Shown one piece after another: positions 59,501 to 64,000 of a stretch of DNA of 64,000 nt. Below the pieces are notes generated by a model. It was not told the DNA's origin and searched no databases. It was given only the letters and a program-made list of their open reading frames with translations. The DNA is taken from positions 1 through 64,000 of the forward strand of contig NZ_FOWC01000025.1 of NCBI RefSeq assembly GCF_900115345.1, written 5' to 3'. The position numbers were made by a program, and so were the translations under genes. The stretch is from Amycolatopsis rubida (GTDB lineage Bacteria; Actinomycetota; Actinomycetes; Mycobacteriales; Pseudonocardiaceae). Positions within the stretch are counted from its first letter, which is position 1; every line of letters starts with the position of its first letter.

Positions 59501-60508
59501 GTGTCCGACCGTCCGGAGTGGACTACCCAGCCCGATCTGGCCTCGCGCCTGTTCGGGGGCACCGTGATGTGGGCGAGCGACGAACTGTTCGCCGAAAAGG
59601 AAAACCTGGTCAACCCGTGGCGGCCGGCGCACCGCGCCGAAACGTTCGGCCCGAAGGGCCAGGTGTACGACGGCTGGGAGACCCGGCGGCACCGCGAACC
59701 CGGCGACGACCACGCCCTCCTCCGCCTCGGCCTCGGCGGCGTGGTGTCCGGCGTGGTGGTGGACACGGCGTTCTTCAAGGGCAACTACCCGCCGTTCGTG
59801 TCCGTGGCGGCGACGTCGGCGCCCGGCTACCCGAGCGCGGCCGAACTGCAGGACGCCGACTGGGACCTCCTGGTCGACCACGAACCGGCGGCCGGCGACT
59901 CGGAGAACTACTACAAGGTGACGTCCCCGCGTCGCTACACCCACGTGCGCCTCACCCAGCACCCCGACGGCGGCGTCGCCCGGCTGAGGGTGCACGGTTC
60001 GCCGGTGCCCGACCCTTCGCTGCTCGACCCGCGCTCGCTGGACTTGGCGGCGCTGGAGAACGGCGCGGTCGTCACCGGGTGCAGCGACATGTTCTATTCG
60101 TCGCCGAACAACATGCTGTCGCCGGGCCTCGCCGCGCACCAGGCGGAGGGCTGGGAAACCGCCCGCCGCCGCGACGACGGCAACGACTGGGCGACGGTGT
60201 CCCTGGCAGGCGCGGGTTTGATCCGGTTCGTGGAGCTGGACACCGGCAACCTCAAGGGAAACGCGCCCGGCTGGGCCGCGGTGAGCGGCCGCCTCGACGA
60301 GGGCGAGTGGGTGGAACTGTTGCCGCGCACCAGGTTGCAGCCCGACACCCGGCACCGCTTCGCCCTGGCGGACGACGGCCCCGAGATCACGGAGGTCCGC
60401 CTGGACATCTACCCCGACGGCGGCCTCGCCCGGCTGCGGCTGTTCGGCGAGCTGAGCAAGCGCGGCCGGGAAGCCATGACGGCGCGGTTCGCGGAGACGT
60501 CGGACTGA
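59501..60508 (+). CDS. alc: Allantoicase
   Basis: This 335-residue enzyme cleaves allantoate to ureidoglycolate and urea. It shows the internal duplication typical of the family: two similar domains of about 160 residues, each with the segment LRLGLGGVVSGVVVDTAFFKGN or its relative VSLAGAGLIRFVELDTGNLKGN (quoted in part), and DELFAEKENLV / DMFYSSPNNML start motifs. GTG 59501 follows GGAGGAG and is preferred to ATG 59489. The ureidoglycolate made here would release glyoxylate for malate synthase. Confidence 0.93.
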   Translation: MSDRPEWTTQPDLASRLFGGTVMWASDELFAEKENLVNPWRPAHRAETFGPKGQVYDGWETRRHREPGDDHALLRLGLGGVVSGVVVDTAFFKGNYPPFVSVAATSAPGYPSAAELQDADWDLLVDHEPAAGDSENYYKVTSPRRYTHVRLTQHPDGGVARLRVHGSPVPDPSLLDPRSLDLAALENGAVVTGCSDMFYSSPNNMLSPGLAAHQAEGWETARRRDDGNDWATVSLAGAGLIRFVELDTGNLKGNAPGWAAVSGRLDEGEWVELLPRTRLQPDTRHRFALADDGPEITEVRLDIYPDGGLARLRLFGELSKRGREAMTARFAETSD

Positions 60509-60573
60509 GTCTTCCCGGCCCCTGGCCCGGGACTTCCCTTGCCCGCCCGGCTCGGTTCGCGCCCGGGGACCGT

Positions 60574-60624
60574 CCGTGCGGGCCACCCTGAGGGAATCAG
60601 ATTCCCTCAGGGTGGCCCGCACGG
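60574..60624. terminator. Perfect palindrome of the GAATCAGATTC family with T-run
   Basis: Exact 25-base arms with core GAATCAGATTC and module GGGCCACCCTGAGG end 66 bases after allantoicase. The T-rich stretch CTTTT at 60626 gives it intrinsic-terminator shape for the plus strand. It also separates the convergent secretion-locus genes. Confidence 0.85.
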
Positions 60625-60638
60625 CTTTTCCGGTCCGG

Positions 60639-62516
60639 TCACTCCGCGGCGGCCGGGTCCGGATGCTCCTGGCGCCACTGCTCGTCGGAGGTGTTCCAGG
60701 CTTCCTCGGCCTGCATCTGGATGTCGGTGATCGACTTGTCGAAGTTGACCGCGTCCTTGCCGGCCCAGCCGACGAAGTTCTTGCTGCTCTTGGCGTCGGA
60801 CATGGTCTTGAGGAAGGTGAACACCTTCGGATACTGCTTGAAGAACTCTTCCGGTCCCTTGACGATTTCCGACCAGACGTTCTTCCCGCCGGTGTACTGC
60901 TTGATGCCGGGGATGTCGCAGACGTTCTTCAGCCAGCTTTCGTGCTTCTTCATCCAGCTGAACTCGTACGGCTTGAACGGGGACTGCGGGCCGGACCCGC
61001 CGCTTCCGCTGTTCCCGCCGCCCCCGTTTTCGTGGTTGGCGCCGCCCGGGTTGTCCTCGTGCTGATTGCCGCCCGGGGTGTCCTCGTGGTTGGTGTTGTT
61101 GCCACCCGGGGTGTCTTCGTGGTTCGTGTTGCCGCCGGGCGGGTCCTCGTGATGGTTGTTCCCGCCCGGCGGGTCGTCGTGATGGTTGTTGCCGCCCGGG
61201 GAGTCGTCGTGTCCGGTGTTGCCGCCCGGCGAGTTCTCGTGGTGGTCGCCCCCTCCGCCCGGGGCGTCCTCGTGGTGCGTGTTGCCGCCCGGGGTGTCGT
61301 GCGGGCGGTCGGGCGGCGGGTTGAAGTGCTGGTCCGCGGCCAGCCAGGTGTCGAACGGGTCGTCCTCGTGCGGCTGGTTGTTCGGCCGCTCCTCGTGCGG
61401 ATTGTTGTTGCCGCCCGGCGGATCCTCGTGATGGTTGTTGCCGCCCGGGGTGTTGTCGTGGCCGGTGTCGCCACCCGGGGTGTCTTCGTGGTTCGTGTTG
61501 CCGCCGGGCGGATCCTCGTGGTGGTTGTTGCCACCGGGAGCGTCCTCGTGACCTGTGTTGCCGCCGGGCGGATCCTCGTGGTGGTTGTTCCCGCCAGGAG
61601 TGTCCTCGTGCTGGTTGTTGCCGCCGGGAGCGTCGTCGTGCGGCGTGTTGTTCCCGCCGTGACCACCCTGTCCGCCTTGACCGCCCCCGCCGCCATGGCC
61701 GCCGCCGAGGTCGGTCATCTCGTGGTTGTTCCCGCCGCCGTGCGAGCCGCCGCCGCGACCGGGCTTCACCTTTTCCGCCAGTTGCGCCAGCCGGCTCGCG
61801 GTCCGGCCTCCGAGGCCGACCACCCGGGCGATCTTGGACGCCATCGTCAGCGCCAGCGAGATCCCCGACCGGATCACGTTCCCGACCCCGACCACGATCG
61901 ACGCGCCGAACGTGAACGCCGCCATCGCGAGCGCGATCAGCATGGTCGCGATGACGTCGCCGAGGAACGTCGTGATCAGGTCGCGGATCAGCGAGCGCAC
62001 CACGGAGACCAGGGCCATCGTCGTTTTGACCACGTAGCCCGCGACGTCGACCGCGTGCCCGGCGCTGTCGATCTGGCCGCGCCGGTCGCCGATGTTCTTC
62101 TTGAACGCCTCGGCGCCCTCGCCCTGCCAGTTGGCGACCGTCTTCTGCAGCGTGGTGTCCAGGTCCTTCGCCGCGTTGCGCAGATTTTCGGCGGTCTTGT
62201 GCAGTTCCTCGGCCATCTTGCTGATCGCCGCGGGGTCGCCGGCGAGCTTGTCGAGGCCCTCTTTGAGGAACGAGATGTGCTCGATCAGCCAGCCGAGCCC
62301 GGCCGCGATCAGTTTGCCGAACGGGTCGAGGACGAACGCCGCGGTGTCCGCGATCGCGCCGACGATCGAGACGCCGATCTCGACCCCCACCGCGGCCGCG
62401 TCGGCTCCGTGCAGGTGCTGGATCTCCTGGATCGACGAGACGACGCTGTGCCAGCTGTCCGCGACACCCGCGCCGGTGGTGCTGTTCGAGTCGGTGATGG
62501 GCTCGACGACGCTCAT
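60639..62516 (-). CDS. WXG-type membrane protein with His/Asp/Glu decapeptide repeats
   Basis: This 625-residue protein has an alpha-helical N-terminal part (about 95-160) with the W-Q-G turn of WXG100 proteins at 130-132. Hydrophobic helices follow at about 155-215. A low-complexity linker (about 250-500) is built from two runs of decapeptides of the form GGN--HED-P. The folded C-terminal domain (about 510-625) starts after PYEFSWMKKHESW and contains a cysteine in NVCDIPG. I do not recognise this domain. Its ATG overlaps the stop of an EspC-like gene, so it is probably a substrate or membrane partner of type VII secretion. The repeats could bind divalent metal ions. Confidence 0.75.
   Translation of the reverse strand: MSVVEPITDSNSTTGAGVADSWHSVVSSIQEIQHLHGADAAAVGVEIGVSIVGAIADTAAFVLDPFGKLIAAGLGWLIEHISFLKEGLDKLAGDPAAISKMAEELHKTAENLRNAAKDLDTTLQKTVANWQGEGAEAFKKNIGDRRGQIDSAGHAVDVAGYVVKTTMALVSVVRSLIRDLITTFLGDVIATMLIALAMAAFTFGASIVVGVGNVIRSGISLALTMASKIARVVGLGGRTASRLAQLAEKVKPGRGGGSHGGGNNHEMTDLGGGHGGGGGQGGQGGHGGNNTPHDDAPGGNNQHEDTPGGNNHHEDPPGGNTGHEDAPGGNNHHEDPPGGNTNHEDTPGGDTGHDNTPGGNNHHEDPPGGNNNPHEERPNNQPHEDDPFDTWLAADQHFNPPPDRPHDTPGGNTHHEDAPGGGGDHHENSPGGNTGHDDSPGGNNHHDDPPGGNNHHEDPPGGNTNHEDTPGGNNTNHEDTPGGNQHEDNPGGANHENGGGGNSGSGGSGPQSPFKPYEFSWMKKHESWLKNVCDIPGIKQYTGGKNVWSEIVKGPEEFFKQYPKVFTFLKTMSDAKSSKNFVGWAGKDAVNFDKSITDIQMQAEEAWNTSDEQWRQEHPDPAAAE
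61024..61658 (-). repeat. Decapeptide-coding 30-bp repeat array, about 18 units
   Basis: The region encodes about eighteen units of GGN--HED-P, such as GGNNHHEDPP, GGNTGHEDAP and GGNTNHEDTP. Nine units lie on each side of an interruption of about 30 residues that contains DTWLAADQHFN. Units vary at the two positions before His and at the position after Asp. The 30-base period keeps the frame. Local identity among units is high, as expected for recombination-prone DNA. Confidence 0.85.
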
Positions 62517-62845
62517 TTCACCTGCTCCGGCTTGAACTTGTCGAACGCCTTCGCGAGGTCCTGGTCGCCCTTGCTGTACTGCTCGCTGGCCTGCCGCGTC
62601 TTGTCCGCGCTGTCGGTCACGTCCTTCGCGACGCCGTGCAGGTTGTCCGAGACGGCCTTCAGCGCGATCCGCGCGGGAATGGCGAGCACCTGCGCGAGCA
62701 CGACGCCGAACGCGTCGATGTCCCCGCCGTTGGCGTCGTCCACCGCCTTCGCGGAGTCGTTCACCGTCGGCACGGTCGTCTTGTCCAGGTACTCGCTGAA
62801 TGTGTGCAACTCGTCCGTGTGGACGGTGAAGCCGTTCCCTGCCAC
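62513..62845 (-). CDS. EspC-like type VII secretion-associated protein
   Basis: This 110-residue protein opens with FTVHTDELHTFSEYLDK, the pattern of EspC/T7SS_ESX excreted factors. The whole chain is predicted helical, with an ending TRQASEQYSKGDQDLAKAF. GTG 62845 has AAGGAG 5 bases upstream; the longer open frame to 63181 is not supported. Its stop overlaps the WXG-type gene start by 4 bases, so the two are likely partners, by analogy with paired ESX substrates. No ESX core genes (eccC, eccB) are in the window. Confidence 0.82.
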   Translation of the reverse strand: MAGNGFTVHTDELHTFSEYLDKTTVPTVNDSAKAVDDANGGDIDAFGVVLAQVLAIPARIALKAVSDNLHGVAKDVTDSADKTRQASEQYSKGDQDLAKAFDKFKPEQVK

Positions 62846-62982
62846 CAACACTCCTTCGGCTGCCGCGATCGGGCCGCGCCGAGTAGAGCAGCGGAGGCTG
62901 AACCGGAGGCGACGTCCGTGCGGACGAAGGGTGAACGAGAGCGCTTCCTGCCCGAGCGTGCGGGCCGGAATGAACGGACGGG

Positions 62983-63159
62983 TCAGCCGCGCGCGCTGGG
63001 CCGGTTCAGGTAGGCGGAGAAGGACGACAGCAGAGCCGCGACGCCGACGATCGCGGTGACCCACCACGGGCCGCCGCTCACCAGGTTGAACACGAACGCG
63101 GCTGCCATCAGGACGGCGGCGATGATGTTCCTGATCTGCAGCCCGGAGGGTTTCGCCAT
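62983..63159 (-). CDS. 58-residue two-helix membrane protein
   Basis: This frame is short but well formed: MAKPSGLQIRN, a hydrophobic helix (about 12-27), a short turn SGGPWW, a second helix (about 33-46), and the polar end AYLNRPSARG. The composition (low Arg inside helices, hydrophobic runs of the right length) is that of a real protein. AGAGGG and GGAGG precede the ATG. It is transcribed in the same direction as the EspC-like gene 137 bases downstream and may belong to the same unit. No known family. Confidence 0.65.
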   Translation of the reverse strand: MAKPSGLQIRNIIAAVLMAAAFVFNLVSGGPWWVTAIVGVAALLSSFSAYLNRPSARG

Positions 63160-63207
63160 GCCTCCACCCTCTCACGAGCACCGCGGCAGGGCCTTGTCCG
63201 CTGTTGG

Positions 63208-63227
63208 CTAGATTGCTAGCATCCTAG
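63208..63227. promoter_or_regulatory. Three CTAG boxes at exact 8-bp spacing
   Basis: CTAG occurs at 63208, 63216 and 63224, separated each time by four bases (ATTG, CATC). CTAG is rare in such GC-rich DNA. The array ends one base before the ATG of a ribbon-helix-helix protein gene. Proteins of that fold bind short tandem repeats spaced 6-8 bases apart, so this is most likely its own operator. Confidence 0.7.
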
Positions 63228-63228
63228 G

Positions 63229-63393
63229 ATGGCCGGTGAAGAGGTCAAACAATTCAACGTCTACCTGCCGGTCGAACTGATCAAGCAGGTGAAGTACCGG
63301 GCGATCGAGACCGAGCAGTCGCTGTCCGCGCTGGTCACCGCGGCCTTGCGGGCTTATCTCGGCACCCCGCCCGGACAACGAGAGGACGGCTGA
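63229..63393 (+). CDS. Ribbon-helix-helix (CopG/Arc-type) DNA-binding protein
   Basis: This 54-residue protein has the RHH layout: a beta strand (KQFNVYLPVELI, residues 7-18), then helix A (KQVKYRAIETEQ) and helix B (SLSALVTAALRAYLG). RHH proteins dimerise and insert the strand into DNA. No ribosome-binding site stands clearly before the ATG; the CTAG array takes that place, so translation may be leaderless or controlled directly. It is followed after one base by a VOC-family gene. It could be an antitoxin or an autorepressor, but no toxin-like gene follows. Confidence 0.82.
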   Translation: MAGEEVKQFNVYLPVELIKQVKYRAIETEQSLSALVTAALRAYLGTPPGQREDG

Positions 63394-63394
63394 C

Positions 63395-63721
63395 ATGAGC
63401 GACGGCATCACGATGTTCGTCATGGAGACGCACAACTGGGGCAAGACCGCGAAGTTCCTGCAGCGCGTGGGATTCAGCCTCGATTTCGAGACCGACCACA
63501 ACTCGGGGCAGCTCTCGAACGGCGACGGCGCGCCGGTGTTCGTCGTCGAGGTGCCCGAAAACCAGGAGCCGCGCACGGCCGTGGTGGTGGCGGTGCCGGA
63601 CGAGTCGGTCGACGCGGAACTCGACGTCGTCACGCAGTTCGAAGACACCCACTACGGCACGCGCGAGATGACCGTGCGCGACCCGGACGGCCGGATCTGG
63701 ACGCTGCGGGCCCCGAAGTGA
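63395..63721 (+). CDS. VOC (glyoxalase/bleomycin-resistance superfamily) protein
   Basis: This 108-residue protein has the VOC half-barrel pattern. The opening MSDGITMFVMETHNWGKTAKFLQRVGF includes a helix (residues about 14-24), and the end is typical: MTVRDPDGRIWTLRAPK (the DPDG turn). A metal-site histidine may be H13. The substrate is unknown; relatives bind antibiotics or detoxify aldehydes. The stop overlaps the next gene start (GTGA), so RHH, VOC and methyltransferase form one operon. Confidence 0.85.
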   Translation: MSDGITMFVMETHNWGKTAKFLQRVGFSLDFETDHNSGQLSNGDGAPVFVVEVPENQEPRTAVVVAVPDESVDAELDVVTQFEDTHYGTREMTVRDPDGRIWTLRAPK

Positions 63722-64000
63722 GCGAGCCGGACCACACCGCGGTGCGCGTCGCGTTGTGGCGTGCGCTGCACGTGCTCGCCGATCCGCCGCCGCACGCGCT
63801 GGCCGACGAGATTGGTCTCCGGCTGGCCGATCCGGGCCCGGACTGGCGGTCCCGGCCGGACATGGACCTGGACTTCACCCGGCGGTTCCGCGCGGGAATC
63901 GCGGTGCGCAGCCGGTTTGTCGAAGATCTGGTACGCGAACGCGGGGTCTCGCAGTACGTCCTGCTCGGCGCCGGGCTGGACACGTTCGCGCAGCGGGAAC
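63718..64000 (+). CDS. Class I SAM-dependent methyltransferase, PPM2/TIGR00027 type (partial)
   Basis: The first 94 residues are in the window; the gene continues past the right edge. The motifs RSRFVEDLVRERGVSQYV and LLGAGLDTFAQR match the S-adenosylmethionine-binding start of the leucine-carboxymethyltransferase-like family (PPM2/TIGR00027). The GTG start overlaps the VOC stop. The substrate is unknown. Members are abundant in actinomycetes. Confidence 0.8.
   Translation, partial: MSEPDHTAVRVALWRALHVLADPPPHALADEIGLRLADPGPDWRSRPDMDLDFTRRFRAGIAVRSRFVEDLVRERGVSQYVLLGAGLDTFAQRE

Noticed and set aside
58048..59784. Upstream extension of the HTH regulator frame (to 737 residues)
   Set aside because: It is antisense to allantoinase and lacks protein-like composition.
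61024..61658. CRISPR or non-coding satellite
   Set aside because: The period of 30 keeps one reading frame with conserved amino acids and lies inside a well-formed gene.
63630..63983. 117-codon frame on the minus strand at the right edge
   Set aside because: It is antisense to the VOC end and methyltransferase start, and is Ser/Arg-rich without motifs.

Overview
The window reads as a chromosomal segment of a high-GC actinomycete, most likely a Pseudonocardiaceae such as Amycolatopsis. This is inferred from very GC-rich third codon positions, frequent GTG starts, menaquinone-type Cox genes, WXG/EspC-type secretion substrates, the acylphosphatase-smc order, and long intergenic palindromes with a GAATCAGATTC core. 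No tRNA, rRNA, insertion sequence, integrase or CRISPR array was seen. About 65 protein genes are supported. Many neighbouring genes overlap by 4 bases (ATGA/GTGA), which marks the operons clearly.

Layout. 1-892 is non-coding and holds a 32-bp tandem repeat. 893-5584 is a form-II-type molybdenum hydroxylase / CO-dehydrogenase-like operon (small, large and FAD subunits plus a CoxG-like membrane protein). 5718-13071 holds a membrane diguanylate cyclase, a flavoprotein monooxygenase, a secreted phosphoesterase with an MFS carrier and a propeller protein, and an alpha/beta hydrolase. 13073-18882 is a sugar (probably inositol-type) module: ABC transporter and isomerase on one strand, LacI regulator and Gfo/Idh/MocA dehydrogenase on the other, with an operator between. 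18884-23625 has a membrane protein, a TetR/SDR pair with a clear operator, an acetyltransferase and asparagine synthetase. 23970-31775 is a complete kdp potassium-uptake operon with its sensor and regulator; it begins with an extra 27-residue membrane peptide gene.

31843-43675 holds acylphosphatase, smc and ftsY. Between smc and ftsY lie three small secreted proteins and an anmK-sodium symporter pair with a DasR-like site. A decayed lipoprotein gene follows ftsY. 43668-60508 is dominated by purine breakdown: an IclR regulator, malate synthase and a lyase-like protein, 8-oxoguanine deaminase, an NCS2 permease with a TetR gene, uricase, hydroxyisourate hydrolase, OHCU decarboxylase, a YheO/DauR-like regulator, allantoinase and allantoicase. 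Together they take urate to ureidoglycolate and urea, and glyoxylate can then enter malate. Two similar 15-bp palindromes, before malate synthase and before allantoinase, suggest shared control. htpG, an orphan ftsW/rodA gene, a DUF998-like gene and tatB are embedded among them.

60639-64000 holds a type-VII-secretion-type pair (an EspC-like protein, and a 625-residue WXG protein with about 18 His/Asp/Glu-rich decapeptide repeats), a 58-residue membrane protein, and a ribbon-helix-helix / VOC / methyltransferase operon preceded by three evenly spaced CTAG boxes. The window ends inside the methyltransferase gene.

The most promising new material is the repeat-bearing secretion locus, the palindrome families with covarying arms, the extra kdp peptide, the twin cysteine lipoproteins and the CTAG-box operon. 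All functional statements rest on reading motifs by eye; no database search was run.
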